Source: Abyssisolibacter fermentans (GTDB lineage Bacteria; Bacillota; Clostridia; Tissierellales; MCWD3). Taken from it: DNA of 64,000 bases. The notes under the pieces are model-generated. The model had not been told where the DNA came from. It saw only the letters and a program-made list of their open reading frames with translations, and did not search any database. Shown here piece after piece: positions 45,686-55,268 of this stretch (position 1 is the stretch's first letter; each line of letters begins with the position of its first letter). Position numbers and translations under genes: made by a program. Location: positions 25,182-89,181 of the forward strand of contig NZ_LOHE01000049.1 in NCBI RefSeq assembly GCF_001559865.1, in the 5' to 3' direction.

Positions 45686-47437
45686 TTAATTCTCTTGTAT
45701 GTTGTATTTTTCCATTTTATAATAAAGATTTCTTATTGATATCTTTAAATCATTTGCTGTTTTAGTTTTATTATTTTTATTTTGCTTTAAAACTTTAATA
45801 ATATATTTTTTTTCTATTTCTTTGGTAATGTCACTGAGTGGTCTTATATTTTCATCTAATTTTATATTGTTTGATAACATGTCTTCATATTTTTGATTTG
45901 ATTTTGAACTTTCTACATGTCTGAATTGATCTATTATAGAAATATGTCTTGGTAAAATTATTTTTTCTTGCACTTTCATATTTATTAATGCTCTACCAAT
46001 AACGTTTTCTAATTCTCTTACATTTCCTGGCCAATCATGTTCCTTCATAATATCTATTGCTTCATCTGATATGTCTTGAACATTTCGACCATAATCTCTA
46101 TTTAATTTGTCTATGCAATTTATACTTAGTACATATATCTCGTCTTTTCTAAGTCTTAATGGAGGTATCATTATAGGCATTACACTTAGTCGATAATATA
46201 AATCCTCTCTAAATCTTCCTTCTAGTATTGCTTTTTCCAAATCCATATTTGTTGCAGCTATAATTCTAACATTTATATTTATTGGTTTAACTCCTCCAAC
46301 TCTTACTACTTCTTTTTCTTGTATAACTCTTAGGAGTTTAACCTGTGTATTTAATGATATGTCTCCAATTTCATCCAAAAATATTGTTCCAGCCTGTGCT
46401 TCTTCAAAGAGCCCTTTTTTACCACCCTTTTTTGCACCTGTAAATGCTCCCTCTTCATAACCAAACAATTCACTTTCCAGTAGTGTTTCATTTAATGACG
46501 CACAGTTTACTCTTATAAATTGATTATATTTTCTATCACTCGCTGTGTGAATTGCATGTGCAAAAACTTCCTTACCTGTTCCGCTTTCTCCTCTTAACAA
46601 CACTGTTATTGGCAATAGAGCTGCTTTTTTAGCTTTTTCTATTGCTGATACCATATTATAATTTTGGGCTATAATGTCATCAAATGTATATTTTGCTTCT
46701 AGCTTCCGTATGATTTTCTTTGCTACTTTTAACTTTTCTGTAAGTTCTTTAACTTCTGACAAGTCTTTTAAAACTCCTACGCTACCTCTTAATTCATCAT
46801 CTACTATTATTGGTGCAGCTGTCGCTATGACTTCTTTTTTATGTGGTCCAACTTTCATTCTGACATTTTTAATTGTATCTTTAGTTTTTAATACCTTTAA
46901 CTGTATGCTTTCTCCTTCAGATATATCAAATGTAGCTGGTTTTCCAATTATATCTTCTTCTGTTAAACCTGTTAACTTTGTATATGCTGTATTTATCATA
47001 ATATTTATACCGTTTTGATCAACAACTGTTATAGCATCTTGTGTTGAATTAAAAATTGCTGTAAGCATACTTTTCATTTCTTTTAGTCCAGTAATTTCTG
47101 TTGCACAATTTACTATATCTGAAATATCTCTAAATACTGCAACAGCTCCAATTATTTCTCCATTTTCATCTTCAACGGGAATTCTATTAGTTATTATTTC
47201 AACACCTATTAATGTTTGATGTCTATTTAGTTGATATTCACCTGTTTTTAATATATAAGGAAGTTTAGTATTTGGAACTATTCCTACAACATGTTTACCT
47301 AAAGCCTCCTCTGCTTTTATTTTGATTAGCCTCTCTGCTTCTTTATTAAACAATGTTATAATCCCGTTTTTGTCTACTGCTATCATACCATCATGTGTTG
47401 AATTTAATATAATCTCCAAATCTTTCCTCATTGGCAT
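45686..47437 (-). CDS. Sigma-54-dependent transcriptional activator with PAS domains
   Basis: Encodes 583 residues. Two PAS domains (~10-110 and ~125-230) precede an AAA+ domain with Walker A GESGTGKE, the sigma-54 contact loop GAFTGA, and Walker B GTIFLDEIGD. A C-terminal Fis-type helix-turn-helix ends KISIRNLYYKMEKYNIQ. It resembles BkdR/PrdR-like activators of amino-acid fermentation genes. The target is most likely the adjacent buk-ptb-buk operon. The signal sensed by the PAS domains is unknown. Confidence 0.92.
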   Translation of the reverse strand: MPMRKDLEIILNSTHDGMIAVDKNGIITLFNKEAERLIKIKAEEALGKHVVGIVPNTKLPYILKTGEYQLNRHQTLIGVEIITNRIPVEDENGEIIGAVAVFRDISDIVNCATEITGLKEMKSMLTAIFNSTQDAITVVDQNGINIMINTAYTKLTGLTEEDIIGKPATFDISEGESIQLKVLKTKDTIKNVRMKVGPHKKEVIATAAPIIVDDELRGSVGVLKDLSEVKELTEKLKVAKKIIRKLEAKYTFDDIIAQNYNMVSAIEKAKKAALLPITVLLRGESGTGKEVFAHAIHTASDRKYNQFIRVNCASLNETLLESELFGYEEGAFTGAKKGGKKGLFEEAQAGTIFLDEIGDISLNTQVKLLRVIQEKEVVRVGGVKPININVRIIAATNMDLEKAILEGRFREDLYYRLSVMPIMIPPLRLRKDEIYVLSINCIDKLNRDYGRNVQDISDEAIDIMKEHDWPGNVRELENVIGRALINMKVQEKIILPRHISIIDQFRHVESSKSNQKYEDMLSNNIKLDENIRPLSDITKEIEKKYIIKVLKQNKNNKTKTANDLKISIRNLYYKMEKYNIQEN

Positions 47438-47451
47438 CTCCTCATTTTATA

Positions 47452-48774
47452 TCAAAAGTTTGCGTCAACACTATTTATTTCACCTTGTGGCTCATTGTTA
47501 TTTAATATTTCTTCAGTTTCACTATTACCTTCTTCGTTAATAGTACTTTCTTCTTCTATCTTTGCTAAACTAATATTTACTGTTTTCGGATTGACATCTA
47601 CTACTTTAATTTTGTATAAATCATCAGCTTTTAATTCAATAGTAAAATCTCCTTCTTCTAAATTCAATACATCTATATATGGGGTTATATATTTTCTTGA
47701 TATATAATCTAGCATACTTTCTACCCCTTCTACGGTTATTTCTATGCCATCCTTTGCTACTATACCTCTAACTTCTAAACCCTCTCCTAGATTTTTGATT
47801 TTTATTTCATCTGTTGTATATTGTAATTTCTTTGATTTTATTTGCTCAACATTTATTTTTACATTTATAAATTCTTTATCTTCTAATAAACTTACACCCG
47901 TCGGTAGTATAAGCCTTATATCATTTAGTGTTTTAGAGGTTGCTATATCTTTAACATTTATTTCTTCTGTAGTTATAGTTGATATACTGTCAATTATTTC
48001 AGCCTTACCCTTTACTGTTACTGAATTTGGATCTAGGGTTATGTTAGTTATTTCGTAACCATCTAAAGCTTCACCTATTAAATTTAAATCTATTGGTACT
48101 TTTTTAGTCTTTAATACAGGTATTGTTATATCAACATGATTAGGATTTTTTTCTACTCCACTTACTTCTTTTCCTTTATTGTTTAGTACTGTAATCGGAA
48201 CATTTACTTTTATATCATCCTCTGCATTGTTTAAATTAACTGTTGCTACTACTTTATCAACAGAATTCACCCAACTGCTTGGACCCTTTAATAGCACATC
48301 ATTAGGTTTGGATCTTGCAGATCCTGTAATATAGCCTTCTTTGCATTTTCCTTTTGTATAAATAGTAACCGGCAATTGTTTTTCTACCATCTCATCTAAT
48401 TTAAATAGTATTTCTTTAGGATAAAAATCAACTATTTCTTCTACATTAGCAGGATTTATTACTTTTATAGGTATTTTATTTTCACCTTCTCTATATCCAA
48501 CTAAATCAACTTCTGCATATATGTCTTTTTCTCCAATATTTAATATTTGATCTCTTCTTCCTGAGATTTTAACTGTTACAGTTGCTTCTTTGGGTTCCAT
48601 TAATACTATATTAGCTTGTTTTAATGTCTCTTCTCCTAAATAGTTGACTTTAATATTTGGAATCTCTTTAATAATTTTAGGATTAACCTCATTCATAACA
48701 TATACCCACAAAATTATAGCAAATATAGCTGCTAATATCTTAATTGGAACATTTCCCTTCTTCTTATTTTTCAT
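47452..48774 (-). CDS. cdaR: YbbR-domain protein CdaR, regulator of CdaA
   Basis: Encodes 440 residues. One N-terminal membrane helix (IKILAAIFAIILWVYVMNE) is followed by four YbbR-like repeats, each with a phrase such as VDLVGYREGENKIPIKV. The acidic tail is disordered. It is anchored outside and modulates the partner diadenylate cyclase. It overlaps cdaA by 11 bp, so the two are coupled. Confidence 0.92.
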   Translation of the reverse strand: MKNKKKGNVPIKILAAIFAIILWVYVMNEVNPKIIKEIPNIKVNYLGEETLKQANIVLMEPKEATVTVKISGRRDQILNIGEKDIYAEVDLVGYREGENKIPIKVINPANVEEIVDFYPKEILFKLDEMVEKQLPVTIYTKGKCKEGYITGSARSKPNDVLLKGPSSWVNSVDKVVATVNLNNAEDDIKVNVPITVLNNKGKEVSGVEKNPNHVDITIPVLKTKKVPIDLNLIGEALDGYEITNITLDPNSVTVKGKAEIIDSISTITTEEINVKDIATSKTLNDIRLILPTGVSLLEDKEFINVKINVEQIKSKKLQYTTDEIKIKNLGEGLEVRGIVAKDGIEITVEGVESMLDYISRKYITPYIDVLNLEEGDFTIELKADDLYKIKVVDVNPKTVNISLAKIEEESTINEEGNSETEEILNNNEPQGEINSVDANF

Positions 48775-49588
48775 TTTTATTCCTCCATCTAGCTATGAAG
48801 TTTTGTTTAATCTCTATTTTATCATCAGTCTTCATTAAAATATTCTTTAAAGATTTAACATCTAAATATCTTCTTAATCTTCCTCTTTCTGCTACGGAAA
48901 TCCCACCAGTTTCTTCAGAAACTACTATAGCAACACAATCTGACATTTCCGATATGCCTATTGCTGCTCTATGTCTAGTCCCTAATTCTTTGTTTAAATG
49001 CATATTTTCTGATAATGGTAATAAACATGCTGCTGCCTTAATAATGTCTTCTTTCAAAATAACTGCACCATCGTGAAGAGGTGTATTAGGTATGAATATA
49101 TTTATTAATAATGAACTGGACACGTTACCTTCTATTTTAGTTCCTGTCTCAACTACTTCATTTAAGCCTGTTTCTCTTTCAAGAATTATTAATGCTCCTA
49201 TCTTCTGTCTGGATAGTGATGCAACTGCTTCTATTATTTCATCTATCACTTGCTCTTCTTCTTCTCGTTTTATTTCTATAAAAGATTTAGATAAAAATTT
49301 AGTTCTTCCTATATACTCTAGCGCTCTTCTAAGTTCAGGTTGGAAAACTATTAATATTGCAATAACTCCAACTGTCATCGCTTTTTCTAATATCCAGTTA
49401 GTTGTATATAATTCAAGCCATTTACTTACGTTGGTAAGAAGAAGTATGACAAATATACCTTTTAATAATTGTTCAGCTCTTGTTTCCTTAATCAATATAT
49501 ACATTTTATATATAGCAAAAGCAACTAAGAATATATCTATGATATCTCTTACACCAATATTTAACATCATATCCTTTAATAAAGACAT
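48764..49588 (-). CDS. cdaA: Diadenylate cyclase CdaA
   Basis: Encodes 274 residues. Three N-terminal membrane helices precede a DAC domain with both catalytic motifs, LHDGAVIL (DGA) and GTRHRAAIG (RHR). It makes c-di-AMP from two ATP, for osmotic and wall homeostasis. In many Firmicutes the order is cdaA-cdaR-glmM; here glmM is separate. The leader contains a 13-bp hairpin at 49631-49673. Confidence 0.95.
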   Translation of the reverse strand: MSLLKDMMLNIGVRDIIDIFLVAFAIYKMYILIKETRAEQLLKGIFVILLLTNVSKWLELYTTNWILEKAMTVGVIAILIVFQPELRRALEYIGRTKFLSKSFIEIKREEEEQVIDEIIEAVASLSRQKIGALIILERETGLNEVVETGTKIEGNVSSSLLINIFIPNTPLHDGAVILKEDIIKAAACLLPLSENMHLNKELGTRHRAAIGISEMSDCVAIVVSEETGGISVAERGRLRRYLDVKSLKNILMKTDDKIEIKQNFIARWRNKNEK

Positions 49589-49630
49589 TTCAACACCTCT
49601 TAAAAATTATAATATAAAAACTAAAACATT

Positions 49631-49673
49631 TAGAACAAAGTCTCTAATGCAGTTTAAAGAAGACTTTGTTCTA
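49631..49673 (-). promoter_or_regulatory. 13-bp leader hairpin upstream of cdaA
   Basis: TAGAACAAAGTCT pairs perfectly with AGACTTTGTTCTA across 17 bases, followed on the minus strand by AATGTTTTAGTTTTTA, 40 bp before the cdaA start. It could be an attenuator, or a terminator for upstream readthrough, since the CapA gene already has its own terminator at 49957. Confidence 0.5.
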
Positions 49674-49956
49674 ATCTTTCTACATCCTTTTATTTTAAGC
49701 ATCTATTATATTTTGACATAACTTATTATTTCTTTATGTACTCTTTATTTTACTAGAAATTATTTAAATGTAATAATAGAATAATATAAAATGAAGAATC
49801 TGTGTAAAAACTTCTTCTTCTTACAATTATAATATATTTAATGTATATTTAAAACAGAAAGAATAAAAATAAATCAGATTTACTATATATTGAAATAATT
49901 GTAACACCCCTGTAATATACATAATTAAAATTTTACATTCTTTTATGATTATAAAC

Positions 49957-49986
49957 TTAAATCCACGATTTAAATCGTGGATTTAA
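49957..49986 (-). terminator. Terminator of the CapA-family gene
   Basis: A perfect 30-bp palindrome with TTAAATCCACGATTT as its half, 15 bp after the stop of the gene at 50002. Confidence 0.75.
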
Positions 49987-50001
49987 TATATAACTCTATT
50001 T

Positions 50002-51267
50002 TTACTGCATTAATTCCATTGTGTGTTCATATGACTGTTTTATTCTTGCTAGTACCTCTGAACTGAAGCTAGTATCGTCACTTTCTATATATTCTAAAGT
50101 AGGAATTACATCATAGTGAAATTTTCCATCTGTTTTATATCTATTCACCCATGTTGGTATATACTCTATTGCCTTTATTATTGTTTTATTAGCTTTTATA
50201 TCCTTCTCTAAGTTAAGTCTTATCATAAGTCCATCTTCAGTATATTCTTTATTTTTTATACCGCCCATAGTCTCTCTTCTTTGGTTTGAAATTAAATTTC
50301 CCATAGAATAAATAATAAACTTATCTTCACCATTATGTTTAACAATTTCTGCATCTTGTACAACATGAGGATGACTACCTAGTATTATATCAGCTCCCCA
50401 CTCAATCATTTTTTTAGCAAGATTTTTTTGTATATCTGATGGATGTCTATTATATTCATATCCCCAATGCATACACATTATTACAAGGTCTACCCCTGCA
50501 TCTTCTGCTTTTTTTATCTCATCTTTGATTTTTTCTTCATCTATTATATTAACCATTTTTTCAAGCTTCGCTTTTTCCATATTGTTTTCAAAACCATTAC
50601 ACCCATACGTATATGATAAAATAGCCATTTTTATACCGTTTACATCTTGTATTAAAATTTCATGATTATCATCCTTATATGTTCCTGTGCTTTTTAAGTT
50701 ATACTCTTTTATGACATCTATTGTACGAAATAATCCACTTTCCCTTTTATCTAAGCAATGATTGTTGGCTGTTGTCAATACATCAAAACCAGCATTCTTT
50801 ATACTACCTATAGCACTATCAGGGGTATTAAAAGTAGGAAAACCAGTAAATCTATATTTATCACCTGCTGTTACTGACTCAAAATTACATATTGCTAAAT
50901 CAGCTTCTTGTACATATGGCTTTATACTCTTAAAAAATGAATCAAAATTATACGACTTAGTTTGCTTGTCATAACCAGCTTTTAGTTGTGTTGAATGAAA
51001 CATTATATCTCCAGCAGCCAATAAAGAAGCTTGTACCACATTATCTTCAATATTTTCTTCATTACTATTATCTTCATTATTATTTTCTTCTTTTACTATA
51101 TTATCTCCATTAGCTGGTAATTTGTCATCAGTTGCAGAAGTTGTCCTAGTTAAGCTTCTAAAAACTGCTCCTACTGAAAAAGTCATTAATAACAGCAAAA
51201 CAACAAAAAATAAGATTCTTTTTAATCTATTTTGGTTTTTTCTTTTTCTTCTGTATCTACTATTCAT
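50002..51267 (-). CDS. CapA-family metallophosphatase-like surface protein
   Basis: Encodes 421 residues. The N-terminus carries a basic stretch and one membrane anchor (RILFFVVLLLLMTFSVGAVF). The PGA_cap fold follows with LLAAGDIMFHST, the metal site TTANNHCLDKRESG, MHWGYEYNRHPSD and ILGSHPHVVQ. Relatives take part in poly-gamma-glutamate capsule synthesis, but many CapA proteins have other or unknown substrates, and no capBC genes are near. It is monocistronic. Confidence 0.85.
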   Translation of the reverse strand: MNSRYRRKRKNQNRLKRILFFVVLLLLMTFSVGAVFRSLTRTTSATDDKLPANGDNIVKEENNNEDNSNEENIEDNVVQASLLAAGDIMFHSTQLKAGYDKQTKSYNFDSFFKSIKPYVQEADLAICNFESVTAGDKYRFTGFPTFNTPDSAIGSIKNAGFDVLTTANNHCLDKRESGLFRTIDVIKEYNLKSTGTYKDDNHEILIQDVNGIKMAILSYTYGCNGFENNMEKAKLEKMVNIIDEEKIKDEIKKAEDAGVDLVIMCMHWGYEYNRHPSDIQKNLAKKMIEWGADIILGSHPHVVQDAEIVKHNGEDKFIIYSMGNLISNQRRETMGGIKNKEYTEDGLMIRLNLEKDIKANKTIIKAIEYIPTWVNRYKTDGKFHYDVIPTLEYIESDDTSFSSEVLARIKQSYEHTMELMQ

Positions 51268-51336
51268 AATATATTAACCCCTTTAATTTATTAATTTATT
51301 AATTTCTATATATATTTACATCTTAACATAATTTAA

Positions 51337-51368
51337 GGGCAATCTCAAAATACTATTTCGAGTCGCCC
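51337..51368 (-). terminator. Terminator after the small acidic protein gene
   Basis: GGGCGACTCGAAATA pairs imperfectly with TATTTTGAGATTGCCC, followed by TTAAATTATG on the minus strand. A second stem GGGGTTGAATAACCC lies directly before it (51371-51392). Confidence 0.5.
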
Positions 51369-51520
51369 CATTGGGTTATTCAACCCCTTATTATTTTTCT
51401 TCATATAAGTTATTATAATATTCAAATTAAATAAAATCAACATGATTTACAAAACAGCTTACTCGGTAAAGAATAAGTTTTAGTTACAAATCTAAAGAAA
51501 TTTCATTTTGAAATAACCCT

Positions 51521-51757
51521 TTAATCTTCATAATCACCAAGAGATTCTAACATTTCATTTGTTGTACTTGCAATTTCTTCGACTTTATCTTTTAAATCAC
51601 TAAATTTATAAGCAATATCAGCGTCTTTAACTTTACCATTATTATTGGATACTAATAGCAATTCAATATTATTCACATGTTCTGCATTGCTAAAATTATT
51701 ATCATTTATAATCCTAATTTCTTCAATAATGTTCTCAATATTAACATTATCATCCAT
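51521..51757 (-). CDS. Small acidic protein of unknown function
   Basis: 78 residues from the ATG at 51757, which follows GGAGGTG; a TTG-started reading five codons longer overlaps the site. It is helical and acidic (FSDLKDKVEEIASTTNEMLE), with no membrane segment. No family was recognised. It lies between the exopolysaccharide operon and the CapA gene, in the same direction. Confidence 0.5.
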   Translation of the reverse strand: MDDNVNIENIIEEIRIINDNNFSNAEHVNNIELLLVSNNNGKVKDADIAYKFSDLKDKVEEIASTTNEMLESLGDYED

Positions 51758-51866
51758 AAACAACACCTCCAAATTGATAACATTATTATAGACAGTTTAT
51801 ATTTTTTTATTCTAAAATCATGTAAAAATTAGCTTAAGGATTTTTTAACTTACTTATTATTCAATC

Positions 51867-53966
51867 TCAGAATTTATTCTTTTTTCTTATTATCAAATAG
51901 ATACTAGTGAATATCAAAACTAAAATAACTATGCTATACAATATTAACCTCTTTACATCAGATTGCATTATTCTAGGTTCTGAAACTTCTTGTTGTATAT
52001 TTTCTTTATCACTTAATATTAGAATTTCTTCTTTATTGTATTGATTATAATATAATGTATTTATGTTGCCATCTTTATCTATTGTTACAACATCTCCCTT
52101 TAGTTTTGCCACAAATTCATAATCTGATAAATAAACTGTACACCAATCTAACCCTTCTTCAATAGTTGAAGATATTAACATCAAGTACTTTGTTTTTTCA
52201 TAAGGTGATTTTATCATTTGAAGAATAGACAAATCTACTCCTTCTAAAAATGAAATTTTGTCATTTGAAATATATTTTTCATAAGCTGGATCAAATCTTA
52301 CATGGAGTTTGCTATTTATGCTTCTAACAAAACTATTATTATTTGGAGTCCCTACTATAATAATGTTTTGTTTTTTGTTATCTAAAGTTTGAAATTCATT
52401 ACCTTTTACTACTTTGACTTCATTTATAATCTCTGCACTCTGCCCAATAAAACCTAATGTATTAATTGCTGTATTAAATTCTCCTTGATTAGGACTATCT
52501 CCTAAAACAATAACTACATCTTCTAATATTTTGTTTTTCACAAATGGACCTGTATAATAGTCAAAATAATAGTACTCTTTTTCTTTGTGAGGTAGATAAA
52601 AATATGATTTGTTTGACAGATAAACCCATGAACTTTCTCCTAACCTGTAGTCACAATCTTTCCTGATTGTTTCCAGATAAAACACTATTCTTATCTCGTA
52701 ATAAGTAGTATATTTTATATCTTTTGGAAGTTCGAGCTCTATCAAGTCATTATTCACTCTATCTACAGACAGCTTTTTACTTCCTATAGGAATATCATTT
52801 ATATAAACAGTTACTAATGAACTGTCAAAATCTAAAGCATCGCTGTATCTAAGCTGTAATGCTAATTTAGCATCTTCACTTACAATCCAGTTTTTAGGTA
52901 TGTTTATATCATATTTAACTTCTTGATTGAATAATCCATTTACAAAAAAACTATTATACTGTAAATCTTCAAGAGTCAAATAATCTTTACTAGATGTATT
53001 TAAATCTTTGATAATTATATTTTCATCTATCACCTGTGTATCTTTTTTCATTTGTTGCTTTATATCATCATTAAATAGGCTTCTTATGCAACTAGATAAT
53101 ATTTTTTTATTGTTTGATAATATTAACAATAATCTCTTTTCTTTATTAAATGGTGATATTACTTCTTTTATTAATCCTTTGTTTTTGATAATTCTTTTTT
53201 CATCTGAATTAAGTAAATCAAGCAACCTTGATGGCATATCGGTATATGATCCAATATAGATGATATTAGTGTCTTTAAGTTTATCTGTTTCGTTTATTTT
53301 AATACATTGTTGATTTATATTTACATTTTTTTGTTCTCTACCAAAATATGCGCTTGCTAACATGATACCATCTAACTCTATATCTGATTGATTGTTATCT
53401 AATAAATATGCAAAGTTCATCGGATTATCTAGTGATGGTTTTATATACGGGTATGGAAATTCTTTTAAACTTATTGTATCATTACGATACCTATATTTTA
53501 CGTGTACATATGATTCTTTATGTAATAGTATCCAATTAGCAGGATTTATGTAATCAGTACATGGATCATCTGTTATTCTATGATAAGCCTCAATTTTAAT
53601 CTCATTATATTTTTTTATTTGAGAAATCGATAAAGGAATTTTTATATTCTTCTTATAAACTTGTTTATCAAATAAAGTTGTACTATAGATTGGAATGTTA
53701 TTTAATGAAACTGTTATTGTTGAACCTTTATATTTTTTAATTTGGCTTTGACTAAAAATTAATTCAATATAAGAACCTTTCTCTACTATCCACTGCTCAT
53801 CAACATTAAAAAACATTGAATATTTACTTAATACTCCACTTATTTTTGTATCATTTTGTAATAAAAAATTCTTAACATAAATAGTATCAGAAATATCAGC
53901 TATTGAATGTTTTGCACTAATAAATATTAAAATGATTACAAATAATATCAAGTATTTTTTTTTCAT
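51867..53966 (-). CDS. BcsB-like subunit of a cellulose-type synthase
   Basis: Encodes 699 residues. A signal peptide (to ~24) leads to an external beta-rich region with two jelly-roll/flavodoxin-like halves (KYKGSTITVSLNNIPIYST, later YINDIPIGSKKLSV). One C-terminal helix (LILYSIVILVLIFTSIYLII) anchors it to the membrane, as in BcsB. It should guide the polymer made by the adjacent glycosyltransferase across the wall. It is the last gene of the five-gene operon. The BcsB assignment rests on architecture and neighbours. Confidence 0.75.
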   Translation of the reverse strand: MKKKYLILFVIILIFISAKHSIADISDTIYVKNFLLQNDTKISGVLSKYSMFFNVDEQWIVEKGSYIELIFSQSQIKKYKGSTITVSLNNIPIYSTTLFDKQVYKKNIKIPLSISQIKKYNEIKIEAYHRITDDPCTDYINPANWILLHKESYVHVKYRYRNDTISLKEFPYPYIKPSLDNPMNFAYLLDNNQSDIELDGIMLASAYFGREQKNVNINQQCIKINETDKLKDTNIIYIGSYTDMPSRLLDLLNSDEKRIIKNKGLIKEVISPFNKEKRLLLILSNNKKILSSCIRSLFNDDIKQQMKKDTQVIDENIIIKDLNTSSKDYLTLEDLQYNSFFVNGLFNQEVKYDINIPKNWIVSEDAKLALQLRYSDALDFDSSLVTVYINDIPIGSKKLSVDRVNNDLIELELPKDIKYTTYYEIRIVFYLETIRKDCDYRLGESSWVYLSNKSYFYLPHKEKEYYYFDYYTGPFVKNKILEDVVIVLGDSPNQGEFNTAINTLGFIGQSAEIINEVKVVKGNEFQTLDNKKQNIIIVGTPNNNSFVRSINSKLHVRFDPAYEKYISNDKISFLEGVDLSILQMIKSPYEKTKYLMLISSTIEEGLDWCTVYLSDYEFVAKLKGDVVTIDKDGNINTLYYNQYNKEEILILSDKENIQQEVSEPRIMQSDVKRLILYSIVILVLIFTSIYLIIRKKNKF

Positions 53967-53984
53967 TAATAAACTACAGCTCCT

Positions 53985-55253
53985 TTAGAATCTTTCTGTC
54001 TTATACCACTTTATATCTTTATTTAGTAAAATATCCTTTAGGTATGAAATGATTCCTTTGATAGATACAATAATCCACAACTGACAATATGTAAAATACA
54101 TAAGTGATACTAGCATTATATTTTGAGGATTGCTTTCTCCTTTTTCTAGTGTCAGTGTTATACTAATTTCTAGTATAAATAATACATATGCAAGTATCCA
54201 AATGACCAAGTAATTTCCACTTAGACTAATCTTTATATTTGTAAACAGACCTAAAACAAATATTACATCTGAAATAATTACTGATGATAAAAACAGGAAA
54301 TAGACTGAAATAAAATAATACAAATCAAATAGTATGCTTTTAGTTTTGTGTCTAAAAATTCTTAAAAAATATTTATTCAATACGTAAATATTACCTTTAA
54401 CCCATCTCGTTCTTTGCTTAAACCAGACTTTTAATGTTTCAGGTTCTTGTTCCCATGTAACTGCTAGAGGCATAAAACAAATTTTATATCCTAGTTTATA
54501 TATTCTAAAGCTAATCTCTGTATCTTCAGTTATTGCATCTGAATCCCAACCACCCAGTTCTTGTATTACGTTTCTTCTTATGATAAAGTTAGTACCCGGA
54601 ATCGTACATAATCTAAACAACTGCCACCTTCCAGCTTGAATCATCCACTGAAAACTCAAAGTTTCAATATTAATGAATCTAGTAAGTAAATTTTTATTTT
54701 TATTTCTTGTTCTAAACTTTCCTATAACAGCACCATACTTCTGGTTACTGATTATAGTACATACCAGATATTTCAAAGACTGTTTTTCAGGAGTATTATC
54801 AGCATCATAAACAACTATATAGCTACCTTTTGATTGCTTAAAACCTATATTTAGAGCATTTGACTTTCCTTTGCCTCCATTTATTTTATCTGTAGTTATT
54901 ATGTTCAAGTTAAAATCAACTAATTTATCTTTAAGTCTTTTTAATATTTCTCCTGTCTTGTCTGTTGAATTATCATTTATTATTATAATTTCTAATTTAT
55001 CTTTAGGATAACTTAGATTATATAAAGCTCTTACAGTTTTTTCTATGACCTTTTCTTCATTGTGAGCAGGTACTAGTATGGAAATATTAGGAAAATCTAT
55101 CGTATCATTAATATAATTTCTCTTTTTTCTATCAATACTTAAATAGAACATAAATCCATTTAATGCTAAAATGACATTGAATAACAGTAAAAACCAAGTT
55201 GAAGCTACAGCATATAAAAATAGACTGTCTACTATATTTAGGCTAGTTATCAT
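53985..55253 (-). CDS. Processive family 2 glycosyltransferase (BcsA/PgaC-like)
   Basis: Encodes 422 residues. Membrane helices flank a GT-A domain with NISILVPAHNEEKVIEKTVR, the UDP-sugar aspartates (VVYDADNTPE), the acceptor TED (AITEDTEIS), and the processivity motif KQRTRWVKG. There is no C-terminal PilZ domain, so c-di-GMP does not act on this subunit as on proteobacterial BcsA. With the BcsB-like partner the product is probably a beta-linked glucan, but N-acetylglucosamine polymers are possible. Confidence 0.85.
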   Translation of the reverse strand: MITSLNIVDSLFLYAVASTWFLLLFNVILALNGFMFYLSIDRKKRNYINDTIDFPNISILVPAHNEEKVIEKTVRALYNLSYPKDKLEIIIINDNSTDKTGEILKRLKDKLVDFNLNIITTDKINGGKGKSNALNIGFKQSKGSYIVVYDADNTPEKQSLKYLVCTIISNQKYGAVIGKFRTRNKNKNLLTRFINIETLSFQWMIQAGRWQLFRLCTIPGTNFIIRRNVIQELGGWDSDAITEDTEISFRIYKLGYKICFMPLAVTWEQEPETLKVWFKQRTRWVKGNIYVLNKYFLRIFRHKTKSILFDLYYFISVYFLFLSSVIISDVIFVLGLFTNIKISLSGNYLVIWILAYVLFILEISITLTLEKGESNPQNIMLVSLMYFTYCQLWIIVSIKGIISYLKDILLNKDIKWYKTERF

Positions 55254-55268
55254 ATAGTATCTCCTTTT

